The position numbers were made by a program, and so were the translations under genes. The notes under the pieces are model-generated. The model saw nothing but the letters and a program-made list of their open reading frames with translations, made no database searches and had not been told where the DNA came from. DNA of 64,000 bases, from contig NW_022881614.1 of NCBI RefSeq assembly GCF_003369915.1, forward strand, positions 35,648,342 to 35,712,341, read 5' to 3'. This document shows positions 32,358 to 43,761 of this stretch, piece by piece (the first letter of the stretch is position 1; every line of letters begins with the position of its first letter). The stretch comes from Drosophila miranda. Taxonomy: Eukaryota > Arthropoda > Insecta > Diptera > Drosophilidae.

Positions 32358-33113
32358 TGTGATGGCCTGAGGTAAGCTCAGTCCCGTCCAGGGGTCAATC
32401 CACAAGAAATTTGTAGAAACGGATGGAACTTCAAAGGAGACGCCGGGGGTGGCCTATCGTAGAGTAGATGGATCAGGGCTTGGGCGGGCGTTGCTAGCGT
32501 TGTGTATCGAATGGTGTATGTGGACGTGGAGTGGGGGGGGAGTCGGTGCCTCGGCTAATTGGAGTGAACTTACGCAATCGGGTGTTTTTACTTCGATAAT
32601 TTGACACTTTATTGTACGTATTAGTAGTTTAAATGCACTTCTTTTTACTTCGTCGTCGATGTCTTCTCGTGAGTTCCGGGTACCGCGTCTGTACTCCGGA
32701 CTGGGTCTCTGCGTAAGTTGCTCAGGTACCACGTCCGTACTCTGAGCCGGGTTTTTGCGTAAGTTGCTCTTTGGTTCTCGTCGCCGTCTTTTTATAGGCC
32801 CGTATTGCTGGGTCGGCGGGTTTGACAAATGCACTTCCGCGTCGTGGTGCACTTTGCCGTTCTTGTTGATCGTTGCAGATTTTGCCGGCGCCGACTTTCC
32901 TCCGTCGATGAACCCGGAAGACTGCACTTGGCCGATGGCTTGGCCTGGAGTGGGGAAAGACCGCGTGACCTGATGTCTTTGGTCATCGTTTTGGAGTTGG
33001 CGCGTGTTGATCGGTGGTTGCTTGCGGAGGGGGCGCTGGTTGTGGGGTGCGGTGCGATGCGCTCATTATAGGTCGGTGGACGGATTGTATGGGAACCTTT
33101 TAGGTTCGTTACA
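32358..33113 (-). repeat. 3' LTR of the Osvaldo-like element (756 bp)
   Basis: The minus strand starts TGTAACGAACC and ends GGCCATCACA. It is nearly identical to the right LTR except for an 11 bp indel close to its end (the right copy has ACCTATTTCAG-type extra bases) and a few substitutions. The purine tract GAAAGGGGAGGG lies just upstream. Confidence 0.9.
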
Positions 33114-36100
33114 CCCTCCCCTTTCTTCCCCGACGAGAGTTACGAAGACTCGTGCGTCGGGTGCGCGGCGGTGGGTCCTGTACCTTTGTTCGAACCACCA
33201 ACTGTCGAATAGGGTCCGGCCCCGGGGCTCTAGTCGCCGCCGTACCTCCTGGATTAGAAGCGTCGGCAGGATCCGGTTGACGGTGTTCGTTGCCTTCTTC
33301 GTGGATGTCAGCATTCTCGAGTAGGTCAGTGGGTTCTTCGGACTCGTGATCGTGGAACTCTCTCAGGTCGTTGATATTTGCGGTTTTGTGTTTCCGGCTT
33401 TCGCAGTGATGCAATTTGGCGATGTTTGGTGATGGAAAACTCTTGACCCGGTAGGGGCCGTCGAACTTCGGGGCTAGCTTTGCCGCAAAGCCCTCGGCGG
33501 CGTTTGAGAGGTGGTGTTGGCGTAGTAGTACCAACGATCCGACGGCGGGGCGCCATAGTCGCCGGCGGAGGTTGTAATGTCTCCCTTGCTCTTGACTGGT
33601 TCTCTGGATGTTGTTCCGGACGATGGCGAATACTTCTTTCAGCCTCGTCGCTTTGCTGGTGGCCGTCTCTGGCGTACTCCCTGTCCCGGGCGTGACTTCG
33701 TCGTAGAGGGCGCCGGCGAGTCGGGGCTCTCTTCCTTGCAGGAGGAAGGCGGGGCTGAATCCGGTCGTCTCGGAGACGGTGGAGTTGATCGCCAATGTCA
33801 TCTCGGGTAGGAGCTCGTCCCATGTATTCTGGTGGTCGTCGACGAACTGGGCGATCATCGTTTTCACAGTCCGATTGGCTCTCTCCGTCGGGTTTTCCTG
33901 GGGGCAATATGGGGCTGTGTGTTGCAGCTCCACGCCTGCGCTTCGCATGAATGTTCTAAACGATCGGCTGGTGAACTGGGTTCCGTTGTCGCTCAGTATT
34001 CGTTCTCTGAAGGCTCGTTCGAGGTTCGCTGTTGTCGCTTTCTTGAGGGGTACCAGTTCGACCCACTTGGAGAAAGTGTCGAAGAATACCAGTAAGATGG
34101 TGTTCCCGTGCTTGGACCGTGGTAATGGTCCGACGAAGTCGGCACACAGGGTGGCGAAGGGTTCTTCGGCTTTACGTGTGAGCATCCTGCCCACGGCCTT
34201 GCGCTGCGTGGCTTTGAACTTCTGACAGCTTACGCAGCCCTGCACGTACCGTCGCACGTCTCTGTGTAGTCCTGGCCAGTAGTATCGTTGTGTTGTCCTC
34301 AGGATGGTTTTCCGGACGCCAAGGTGTTTTGCCGTTGGTTCGTCATGGCATTCGCGGAGTACTCTCGTCCGGCCGTTTTTGGTCACGCATAGTTTCCACG
34401 GTATGTGGTCGTCGTCGTCGGCTCCGTGTCCTAGATAGCGGTGTAGCTGCCCATTTTCGTTCGTGTAGTCTGGGTACTTCTGGGGTTCGTCTTGGACTTG
34501 TTGGATCCCTTGTTTAAGCCAGGTGCATGGTGTGTCGTCTTCCTCAATGCGGGAGAGGGTCTCCAGTGGTTGTCTTGATAGTGCGTCTGCGACTACGTTC
34601 TGGCTGCCGGCCCGATAGCGCACGTCGTATTGGTATTGCTGTAGTTCGAGCGCCCATCTTGCTACTCTACCGTAAGGGCTCCCGAGGGTATTCAGCCACT
34701 TTAGTGCGAGATGATCGGTTATGACGTCGAATCGGTAGCCTTCGAGATAGCATCGCAGTTTTCGGATCGCCCAGATGACGGCGAGGCATTCCTTGTCGGT
34801 GGCCGAGTAGTTTTCTTCTGCCTTGTTGAGGCGTCGACTGACGTATGCGATGACCCGCTCTTTCCCTTCGATCTCTTGGGTGAGGACCGCGCCTACTCCA
34901 AGGTTGCTTGCGTCCGTCTGCAGGGAAAATTTGACGTTAAAGTCTGGGCAGGCGAGTACCGGTGCGGTGGTGAGCAGTGTTTTCAGCTCGTCGAAGGCGT
35001 CTTGTTATTCTTGCCCCCTTGTCCATGCTTTCCCTTTCTTCAGCAGCAGTGACATTGGTTGGACTACGGTGGCAAAGTTTCTGACAAATCTGCGGTACAA
35101 CCCGGCCATGCCTACGCATTGTCGTAGCTCCTTCAGGTTGGTCGGCGGCCTCAGCTCCTTTACGGCTGCGATTTTGTCGGGGTCCGTGTGGATACCTTCT
35201 TCGCTGATCATGTGGCCCAGGTATTTTATCCGGCGTTGGAAGAAGGCACACTTGTCCGTGTTGACCCGTAGGTTTGCCTTCCGCAGTCGTGCGAAGACTT
35301 CTTTCACGTTGTTCAGGTGCTCCTGGAAGCTTTTCCCGACGATGACGATGTCGTCGATATATGCGCACGCGAATGGTTCCATGTCTGCGCCGATAACGGC
35401 GTCGAGGGTCCGTTTAAACGTGGCTCCCGCGGAGTGTAAACCGAAAGGCATTACTTTCCATTGGTATAATCCTCGCCCGGGTATCGTGAATGCCGGGGCT
35501 TCCCGGCTGCCGCGGGCCATTGGTATCTGCCAATATCCGTTTTTCAGGTCGAGGGTCGTGATGAAGTGGGCATTTCGGAGTCGCTCTAGTATGTAGTTGA
35601 TCCTGGGTAGCGGGTACGCGTCCGGGATGGAACGCTCGTTTAGCTGCCGATAATCTACATGCGCCATCTCCCGTCCTTTTTGCGGACCAGGACGATTGGC
35701 GCGCTGTGGGAGCTCCGGGATGGTTCGATTAGGTCCTCAGCTATCAGTTGGTCGACCTGTTCATCGATGATCCGCCGCATGGCTGGATTTTTCGGGTAGT
35801 ACCGTTGTTTTATGGGTCGGTTGTCCCTCATGACGATAGTGTGTTCCGTTAGGTCCGTCGTCCCTCGGATGCCGGCGAGTGTTGGCAGTTCCTCGTCTAG
35901 GAATTTCCGTATTTTCGGCGCGATGTCGGGAAGCCATGGGTCGGAGATTCGTTCCGAATCGTCCTCGGGTGGGTCGTCGATTCCTGGGTCGCAAGTGTGG
36001 TCGGGGTTCTCGGGGAGGATTGTTGTGTCGAATGCGCCTGGTGGTTCGACTGGTTCGCTTATGCTGGCGACGATGGCGGGTGCCTCGATCATGAGTAGGG

Positions 36101-37154
36101 GGCTCGTGAGTGTCCTGGGGGGTGCTTGCGCGACGTTGTACTCAGCGTGATGTACGAACGTGCGGGTCTCGATGGCGATCGTAGCGTTTGACCGACGGCT
36201 AGTTTGGGCGGTGAGGTTCACCGACATGGCTCCAGGCGTGGTGCTGGGCCATATGTCGGCGCCGTACGAGGTGTTGCCCGGGAGGCGTTCCATGATGTCG
36301 GGGACGATTGATGGTGCGTCGGCTCCAGGTGCGTCGGGGTTCCGATGGGTGCTTCGTGTGGCAGTGGTCGCCTTTCCCGGTTCCTGCCTGAGAGGACGCG
36401 GGAGTAGCGGGTCGGTCGGTGTCGTAGGGGTCGTTTTCGCGTCGAGGGCGGTGTCGACGCGTTCGTGGCCAGGGGGGCGGTCGGAGGTGGTACCTCGAGC
36501 GCCTGCCTGCTGCGTGGCGGCTGCCGTTGCTGGGCCGGGTTGTCTTCTGGAGGGGCGTCCTGGGTTCCTTTCCCTTCGTTGGTGGAACCGCGTCGGTGCC
36601 CTCGGGAGACCGGCTCGCTTTCTTCGTGGCTTTGCTTAGTTTTGGTTTTCTCGGAGTGGGCCTGGGGCTAGTGTGCTTCGTCATGGCCGTGGGTTTTGTG
36701 TTCCTTGTGCTCTTGTCTCGTGTCGTGGCGGGGAATTCATCGGCGGCGGAGGTCTCGAGTTCGTGGCTCCGGGGGCGTGTACTTGGCTAGCGGTGATCGT
36801 CGGCGTGTTTGGGATGGGGCGTTGAGAGCCTTGGAGATGGAGGTGAGTGGCGCCACATTGTATTGTGGTTTCAATGGCGCACAGGAAATCCATCCCTATG
36901 ATGGCTTGCTCTACCATATTGGGGAGTACCAAGAGTGGCATCTGTATCTCTTGTTCGTCTAGTTTGACGCGCGCTAGCAAGATCTGAGTTATCTCGCGAG
37001 CTGAGCCGTCGGCTAGGCGTATCGGGACGCAGGCGGCTCGCAGGTCGTTGTCGCGGCCGAGTTTGCGGGCGAGGTCGGCGTTGATGAAGCTTCGGGACGC
37101 CCCGGTGTCGACCGTGGCTTCCGCGCGCCGTCCTCCGATGGTCACTCTCGCCAT
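33109..37154 (-). pseudogene. pol of the Osvaldo-like element (frameshifts and one stop)
   Basis: Protease: ATVDTGASRSFI near 37115 and AIIGMDFL. A long proline/serine-rich linker follows. RT starts in the 36293-35655 frame (VDQLIAEDLIEPSRSSHSAP), shifts frame near 35660, then has TTLDLKNGYWQI, MPFGLHSAGATF and YIDDIVIVG. A single TAA at 35007-35005 interrupts the start of RNase H, which otherwise stays open (LQTDASNLGVGAVL, ITDHLALKWL). Integrase (34623-33109) has the HHCC region, ADFVGPL, SDNGTQF and NPTERANRT, so the catalytic triad is present. About ten residues before SDNG are missing. A chromodomain-free tail rich in R/P/T ends the frame. Confidence 0.85.
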
Positions 37155-37186
37155 TATCCGGCCGTCGTGTACTTGTAGCGGGTTTC

Positions 37187-38580
37187 TTAGTTGGTTGTCT
37201 CAGGAAGCGTCGTGCCCGGCTGTTCCCGTGTCAGCTGGGGACGCGAGTCGCTTCCCGACGGGTCCCGGCGGCAACAGCCCACGGTGCGCGTTCCGCGCCT
37301 ACCACATTCCCAACAGAAGAGGATCGATGGGTTGATGCAGTCACGAGAAACATGTCCAGCTTCTCCGCAGCGTCGACAGGCTGCGCGTGGGTTGGCGATG
37401 GGGGTGGTGATCATTCGATGTGTCGTTTCCTGTGCTGGAGCGCCGGCCTGGTGCGGCTTCCTTGCGGGTTCCGAGGTGTTCCAGTGACGCTTTCGGAATT
37501 GGGCCCGATTCGACCCGCTTTCGTTTTGTTGTGCCGTTGGCCGCGTGTACCTGGGTGGTTGTCGAGGGGGATGAGGGTCGCTGGTACGTTTCGTTCCTGG
37601 ATACTCTCGAACTCCGTGGCCAACATTGTTAATTGCGTCAGACTTCTCAGCTCGTGTCTTCGCACGTACAGCTGGTACGCCGGGAGGGTGTTGTCATAGA
37701 TCCTGCTAAGTTCCTTGGCTTCGTCGTACCCGGCGTGGTGCATGAGCAACCGGAGCTCGATGATGAAGACCTTGAACGGTTCGCCCACCGCTTGTTTGCG
37801 GTCCCTAATCTGGTCTTCCAATTGCTCGAAGTAGCGGGGAGGCAGGAAAAAGGCTAGGAATTCCTGGCGGAAATCAGCCCAAGACGCGCTCTGAAGTCGG
37901 CTGGTGCGGAACCAACGGTTGGCTCGGTCGGTGAGGAGCTCTGCCATGGCTCGCAGCACGTAGTTCATGTCTACCCCGTACGAGAGGGCACGCTCTTCCA
38001 GTAGTTCGACGAACGACAGTGGGTCGTTCTGTCCGTCGAACTGGATTCCCCACTTTCGGATCCGTTCCGCCATCTGTGCGGCGTGACTGTAGTAATGACC
38101 GTCTGTGGGGCCATTTCCTCCTGCTGTCGGCAAGATCCTTCTCATGGGCGAAGCCCTTGGCTCCGGGGGCGGGGGCTTCGGTAGATCTTCGACGGTTATC
38201 GATGTCTGTGAGGTGCTGACTTTGCCCTCCATGACTACTCCTGGAACTTGTAGGCTGAGTTTGGGGTCCGCCTTTCGCTTCTCTGTTAGTGCTGAGATGT
38301 CGGGCTGGGGCGATCTGGCTCGTCCTGGCGATCTGGCGTACTGCCGCTCGAGCTCTGCCAGCCTGACCCAGGCGTCGTGTTCGAGGGGCCCGGCGACTAG
38401 TTCGGCGAAATTTCTCCGCAAATCTTCCACGTTGCCCTCGCGGCTGAATCCGAATTCCTCCGCGAAGGACTCCAGCTCCTCTCGGCGGCGTTTGTGTATC
38501 CAGCCGGTACTCACCCCTGGGTTGGCGACGAATTCTCCAGGGTTATACCCACTGGGCTGTTCCTCTGTATGGGATTCCAT
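37187..38580 (-). pseudogene. gag of the Osvaldo-like element (frameshifted before zinc knuckles)
   Basis: The 389-residue frame 38580-37411 starts MESHTEEQPSGYNPGEF. It includes RKWGIQFDGQNDPLSFVELLEE and RDRKQAVGEPFKVFIIELR, typical of Ty3/gypsy capsids. The nucleocapsid lies in another frame at 37414-37187 with CRRCGEAGHVSRDC and a partial second knuckle CWECGRRGTRTVGC, whose histidine is lost. A frameshift near 37415 separates them. Confidence 0.8.
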
Positions 38581-38858
38581 CGCTTCGATTGTTACTCGAG
38601 TTGGCTGTTTCGCTGGGCTTGCGCTTTTCCTTCACTAGGGCACTGTGTCGAGCTTTGCGGCCGACGCTTCGAATTTCTTCTCGGGGTGACGGCACTGTTC
38701 GCGTTTCTCTGTCGCTGTGTCGCGCTTTCGTCTGCTCGTTGCGCAACTCTTGCCGTTGGTATTGTGCGAGGTCGGGGTTTTCTTTGAGTCGTTTTCTTTT
38801 GTTCTTCTCTAGTGGCCGTGGGGTTTTATTCCACGAACCCTCGCTGACGTTCCCTTGG

Positions 38859-38876
38859 GTCCCTGCTCGGGCGCCA
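38859..38876 (-). other. primer-binding site, tRNA-Lys3 type
   Basis: The minus strand reads TGGCGCCCGAGCAGGGAC, one base from the well-known tRNA-Lys3 site. Osvaldo is also primed by tRNA-Lys. Confidence 0.85.
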
Positions 38877-38878
38877 CT

Positions 38879-39645
38879 TGTGATGGACCTATTTCAGGCT
38901 GAGGTAAGCTCAGTCCCGTCCAGGGGTCAATCCACAAGAAATTTGTAGAAACGGATGGAACTTCAAAGGAGACGCCGGGGGTGGCCTATCGTAGAGTAGA
39001 TGGATCAGGGCTTGGGCGGGCGTTGCTAGCGTTGTGTATCGAATGGTGTATGTGGACGTGGAGTGGGGGGGGAGTCGGTGCCTCGGCTAATTGGAGTGAA
39101 CTTACGCAATCGGGTGTTTTTACTTCGATAATTTGACACTTTATTGTACGTATTAGTAGTTTAAATGCACTTCTTTTTACTTCGTCGTCGATGTCTTCTC
39201 GTGAGTTCCGGGTACCGCGTCTGTACTCCGGACTGGGTCTCTGCGTAAGTTGCTCAGGTACCACGTCCGTACTCTGAGCCGGGTTTTTGCGTAAGTTGCT
39301 CTTTGGTTCTCGTCGCCGTCTTTTTATAGGCCCGTATTGCTGGGTCGGCGGGTTTGACAAATGCACTTCCGCGTCGGGGTGCACTTTGCCGTTCTTGTTG
39401 ATCGTTGCAGATTTTGGCGGCGCCGACTTTCCTCCGTCGATGAACCCGGAAGACTGCACTTGGCCGATGGCTTGGCCTGGAGTGGGGAAAGACCGCGTGA
39501 CCTGATGTCTTTGGTCATCGTTTTGGAGTTGGCGCGTGTTGATCGGTGGTTGCTTGCGGAGGGGGCGCTGGTTGTGGGGTGCGGTGCGATGCGCTCATTG
39601 TAGGTCGGTGGACGGATTGTATCGAAACCTTTTAGGTTCGTTACA
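38879..39645 (-). repeat. 5' LTR of the Osvaldo-like element (767 bp)
   Basis: Same termini as the left copy, TGTAACGAACC...CCATCACA on the minus strand. The primer site follows two bases after it. Confidence 0.9.
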
Positions 39646-40918
39646 AGGGTCATGGCCGAAGGGGAGGTGGGATCGGTGACCGTCAGCTGCTGTCCATCCT
39701 GCAGTCCCAATTCGCCCAGGGATTGTGTAAGGTTTTTCCTGGTGGCCTCCTCAATACTCTTTACTGTGGACATGTAGAGAGTCATCCATCCTTCATCACA
39801 GTGGTCAGAGCGGGGCTCTTGAGCTGGAAACGAGGCGATTCGCAGAGTCACTTGATCACGTCATCCAGTGTGGTGGTATTGGGATCCTCGATGGGCAGTT
39901 GTGGCTTGTTACTACAAGCCAGGCAGCTCTCAGACTTTTCTGGCTCATAGGTATACGTGTAAATGCCATCCAGATCGTTGAAATTCAGGTGGTTCGACAT
40001 GCTGTCGTAGCAACTGGTGGCCAATTTGAAAACCTCCATAGCACAGGCAGCAGCAATGACAGCATTGGTGCTGGCTACTGCAGGAGTTATGTGCTTAATG
40101 ACGCCTTGGACGAGGCGATAAGTGATTCCAGTTATGTTGAATTCGTTGGCCCTCTCCACCGCTCTTTTGTAAATCCAGCCAATGTGCTGGGGATCGTCTC
40201 CGTCCAGGGGGACACTGAAGGGATTCTCCTTATTCCATTGTGTCAGCTTTACGTACTCAACGCAATGCTCCGGCAGTCGGGGAGTATTTGCTATGGTACA
40301 CAGGGGATAATTCACTTGGGGTGGAAATAAATCGAGAGTGCACTCGATCCAGGCTGTGAAGCCTGGCAATATAACACGAGCATTCCCCTTGAAGCCCTCG
40401 GTACCACCATCAATCATGGGCACAATTGAGCTGACATCTATGGTGCCGTCATCCTCGTAGCGCAGCATCGATAGCAGCATGCCATTGATTCATCTCCTGG
40501 CCACAATTGTGTATAGTCCACAAACAATCAGGTGAAACTGCTGATAGAACGAATCGTCAAAGTCCTGGATTTTCTTGAAATGCGGCGTGACCCGGCAGGT
40601 GGGAACTCTTCCGTTGATGAAACGCGCAGCGCATTCCGCCTTCGAGGATCCAATGTCCGTTCGTCGGAACAGAAACTGTCAGTTCAGATTAGACAGTTCA
40701 ATGGTGTCCATGTCAATCACATGCAAATTACCGAAGCCCATCAGAGCCAAGTCCTTCAACAGCTCACAGCCCAGACCGCCGATGATTAGGACTTTTGATT
40801 TCGTTTGCAAGAAATCCAAGTTGTCAGGAGAGGCTGTGAAGTCATCCTTGCAGAATGGTCCCTCGCGCTCCAGTATGTGCCGCAGACCATTCCAGCGATT
40901 GCGAGAAGGAACAGACAT

Positions 40919-41218
40919 TTTTGTGCCTAAAATAAATAAATATACGAATCGAACTCAAGCCAAATCTTTTCCCGCAGTACTAGTGCTGTAAGCCGCTACA
41001 TAGAATCGTCGTTGCCGCCTGTTATCGATAGACAGCTGCATTGAATTGAAAACAACGGCACTTGGAAAAAATTATAGCGTCCCTTGCAGCGTGCCTGGCA
41101 CTTATTGTAAAAAAAAATACAGATACGAATACAAATTTGTATGAAAATTGTCTAAATCAGTGCGTGAGTAGGACCAGTACAGAGATTTCTTTCTACGGTT
41201 AAAAGGAATACACTGAAA
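40919..41218. promoter_or_regulatory. shared divergent promoter of Uba3 and tum
   Basis: The two ATGs are about 300 bp apart on opposite strands. The interval contains a TATCGATA octamer at 41023-41030 and no TATA box, as is usual for housekeeping and cell-cycle genes in flies. Confidence 0.6.
41023..41030. promoter_or_regulatory. DRE motif TATCGATA
   Basis: A perfect palindromic DREF-binding octamer midway between the divergent Uba3 and tum genes. DREF drives proliferation-related genes, which suits both. Confidence 0.65.
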
Positions 41219-43272
41219 ATGACGCTTTCGACCTTGGCGTCGTTTGATGATCTGCGGCGTTGCATGGAAGTGCTGACCGACGGGACCGCTGAGGAGGGTG
41301 AGTAATTTATTCGAATCTAGTCTGTGTGGAACGAACGCTAGCCATAGGTTAATATTGCAGAGTTTCTACGGTTCCTGCGTATGTTCGAGCAGTACCATGA
41401 AAAGCGCGCAGGGTATGCGGCGGAAACCGCGAGGATACAAAATGAGCTGGATAAGTCGCTTACCAAGATGGGTGATCTGGAAGGCAAGCTGTTTCACGCC
41501 CGACGCATCATCGATATGGAGATCAAGGCTCGCCGCCAGGCCGATCATGAAAGAGACTCCATGGAAAGCAAGATAATGGCTGTGGCAGATCTGTTGCGGC
41601 ACGAGCGCAATCTAAACAACGAGACGCGCGATAAGCTGGCCTTTCTTCACACATTGCCGTCATCCCGAAAGCGCAAGTCCCTGAACGCTGTCAGGGAGGA
41701 CAAATCCTATGGAGATATCAACTCCACAGGCTCGATGCTATCGGACATGTCCATCACACATTCGGAAGACGACTTCCTAGACGTGCGCAGGTCCAAGTCC
41801 TGGCGCGAGCATCGACCCTCGTTACCCAAGAACCCGATCCCCAGTGTGGGCAACAGGAGATCGCGGATAAGTACCGGTTTGAATGGCAGAATGTCGACGC
41901 ACACGCCAACCACGAGTAAGATGCGGCGCTCGGGGGCTGGCATTCGCGTGGAAGAGCATACAGTGAATGTGGGTCAGGGCGCTGAGCGCTTTTGTGCTAC
42001 CACCAAGGTCACCATACCCCAGGATGGGCAGGGAGTGATCCGTGCAGAGTCAACCATTGAGTCGCTGCCAGTGAATGGAGCCCCTGAGAGGATTGCCGAT
42101 GGCTTGGTATCGACGCCTCGACGCTAGCCCTTTAAAGAGGCCACAGCTCCACCACTAACTTCGCTGAATGCCATGGCTCCGCATGTGCTAGCCGAATCGG
42201 GGACACCCGGTCAGCACCGTTCATTGATGAGGAATCACACCTTCAGCCAGAAGACGTTCTTGCGCGGTGACAATTGTGTGCAGTGCCAGAAGCGGTAGGA
42301 TAAATATAACCATTTTCCCCATATAAGTTTATATATTCAACATTATTTTTTACAGCATTCGGTTCGGCGCTGTTGGCTTGCGTTGTCGGGACTGCCCAGT
42401 GCGCTGTCATATTGACTGCCGGTATCTGCTCACAGTCAGCTGTGTGCCCCAATCGGGAACACCAAAGACAAAGACAATGACGGGCTACCTCAGTGACTTT
42501 GCCCCGTCGATTGCGCCCATGATTCCAGCACTGATTGTGCACTGTGGGAATGAGATTGAGGCGCGCGGCCTCACCGAAGTGGGCCTTTATCGCGTGTCCT
42601 CGTCGGAGCGGGAGTACAAAGCCCTCAAAGAGCAGTTCTTGCGAGGCAAATCCACCCCACATTTGGGCAACACGGATATCTATGTGCTTTGCTGTTGTGT
42701 GAAGGATTTCCTGAGGTCTCTCGTCGAGCCTCTCATCCCCACCGGCCAGTGGAAAGATTTTTCCAACGCTGTTCAAAATCCAGACACTTCAATGTCCCAA
42801 GAGATGCTGTACAAGTCTGTAAAGCAGATGCCGCAAGACAATCGGGATACGCTGGCCTTCCTCATTCTGCATTTCCAGCGCATTGCTCAATGCCCTGTGG
42901 TACTGATGCCGATCGACAACATCTCTCTTATCTTTGGACCCACCATTGTGGGGTATTCATCGCCGGATCCCGATCAACATGCCATCTACACAGAGGTCTT
43001 TACGCAAAAGCAGGTGATAAAAGCATTGCTCGAGCTACCAGTGGCATTTTGGGAGCAGTATGTCATAGACTCACCCCGGGCGCCAGCAACCGTTGTCAAG
43101 CGAGTGCCCAGCAGCAACAAGGACTTGTTATCAATTTATGGTGAGTAGATGAATGCCTTAAGCGCACTGCAATGATTAAAATTCTTGTATTTTTACAGCA
43201 ACTCCCTTCAAAGGGACCATAAAGAAGCGCAAGTTCTACGGGACACCGCCCGTATCTGCCCACAAGAAATGA
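41219..43272 (+). pseudogene. tum: tumbleweed (RacGAP50C/MgcRacGAP) with one in-frame TAG
   Basis: Four exons: 41219-41297, 41361-42294, 42356-43140 and 43199-43272; 623 codons plus stop, the family's usual length. The protein is the centralspindlin Rho-family GAP that acts with the kinesin Pavarotti in cytokinesis. Visible parts: an N-terminal coiled coil (from FLRFLRMFEQYHEKRAGYAA), a C1 zinc domain (HTFSQKTF...CVQCQKR...CRDCPVRCHIDC...VSC) and a RhoGAP domain. The RhoGAP domain has TEVGLYRVSSSEREYKAL with the arginine finger region, VLCCCVKDFLRSLVEPLI and LPQDNRDTLAFLILH-like helix PQDNRDTLAFLILHF. All splice sites are good. A single TAG at 42125-42127 (after STPRR) lies between the coiled coil and the C1 domain; downstream coding is perfectly kept. 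It may be a fresh nonsense mutation, a readthrough stop or an error. Confidence 0.9.
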
Positions 43273-43561
43273 ACATGGGTCTTTCCCCGCCGAAAGTCCT
43301 TGACACGTTACTTAAGTTTACTACAAGTATTTCAGTTTTTGTTTCCGGCCATCCATACGAGAGGAGCTCTAGCTATATGTGCACTCCACTACTAACACTG
43401 TCTAGAGAAGTTTTTCTTTATAATTAACCATTTCAATTATAAAATTGAAGACTTTATTAACACTAACATATGTAAGTATACTTACTCGCAATACTTACTC
43501 CGCCATAATAGCCCAGAATATCAAATCGAATCGGCAGTCTCAACATCGAAAGCCAGCCAGA

Positions 43562-43761
43562 ATGACCACCGCGCATCAGAATCGATCTGTTTTTCTGCTG
43601 CTTCTCCTCTGCGTAGTTTTCTCTGGAGCGCACAATACCACCACAACGTGCAAGCATCGCTGCGGTAGCGGCGATAACGCTTAGCTGAACTTGCAGAAGT
43701 TGCGCTGGAGTTATTGACTGAGAATCGATTAATTAAAGCGGACGTGTTTACTCGGGAATAA
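43562..43761 (+). pseudogene. possible small secreted-protein gene with a frameshift
   Basis: ATG at 43562 begins MTTAHQNRSVFLLLLLCVVF with SGA just after, a convincing signal peptide. It continues HNTTTTCKHRCGSGDNA and then hits a stop at 43682-43684. In the neighbouring frame, coding-like sequence (LAELAEVALELLTENRLIKA) runs to a TAA at 43759-43761 followed directly by AATAAA. A one- or two-base indel near 43676 would join them into a secreted protein of about 65 residues. I do not recognise it. Alternatively the first part is exon 1 of the LDLa/Sushi gene downstream, cut off by the 13 kb of transposons. Confidence 0.4.

Larger units (their letters stand above)
32358..39645 (-). mobile_element. 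full-length but defective Osvaldo-like LTR element inserted in Uba3
   Basis: It is bounded by LTRs 39645-38879 (5') and 33113-32358 (3') and a 4 bp target duplication AGGG (32354-32357, 39646-39649). The order on the minus strand is LTR, tRNA-Lys primer site (38876-38859), gag (38580-37187), protease (37154-36681), RT/RNase H/integrase (36293-33109), purine tract, LTR. There is no env. Several frameshifts and one stop break gag and pol. The very GC-rich interior contrasts with the AT-rich gypsy-type elements in the window. Confidence 0.92.
32314..40918 (-). pseudogene. Uba3: Uba3 (NEDD8-activating E1 catalytic subunit), disrupted
   Basis: On the minus strand the coding sequence runs 40918-39646 and ends at 32357-32314, split by a 7.3 kb LTR element. 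Uba3 with its partner APP-BP1 activates NEDD8 for cullin neddylation. Recognisable parts: [11 protein letters not shown] at the start, [32 protein letters not shown], the catalytic-cysteine region [13 protein letters not shown], and the E2-binding ubiquitin-like tail (LYMSTVKSIEEATRKNL). Lesions: three in-frame TGA stops (after SNLN; after IVARR, where Trp is expected; and after LDDVIK), and loss of two residues from the ATP-loop (IIGGLGCE where IGAGGLGCE is expected). The insertion then removes the last dozen residues. No functional protein is possible. Its 5' end is divergent from tum. Confidence 0.92.

Noticed and set aside
36160-36790. Plus-strand ORFs rich in G, V and W around the Osvaldo-like protease linker
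   Set aside because: Antisense of the proline/arginine-rich linker; composition is an artefact of GC-rich DNA.
41219-43272. tum as a retrocopy
   Set aside because: Three introns are present at proper splice sites and the gene is divergent from Uba3, so it is the original locus or its chromosomal homologue rather than a processed copy.
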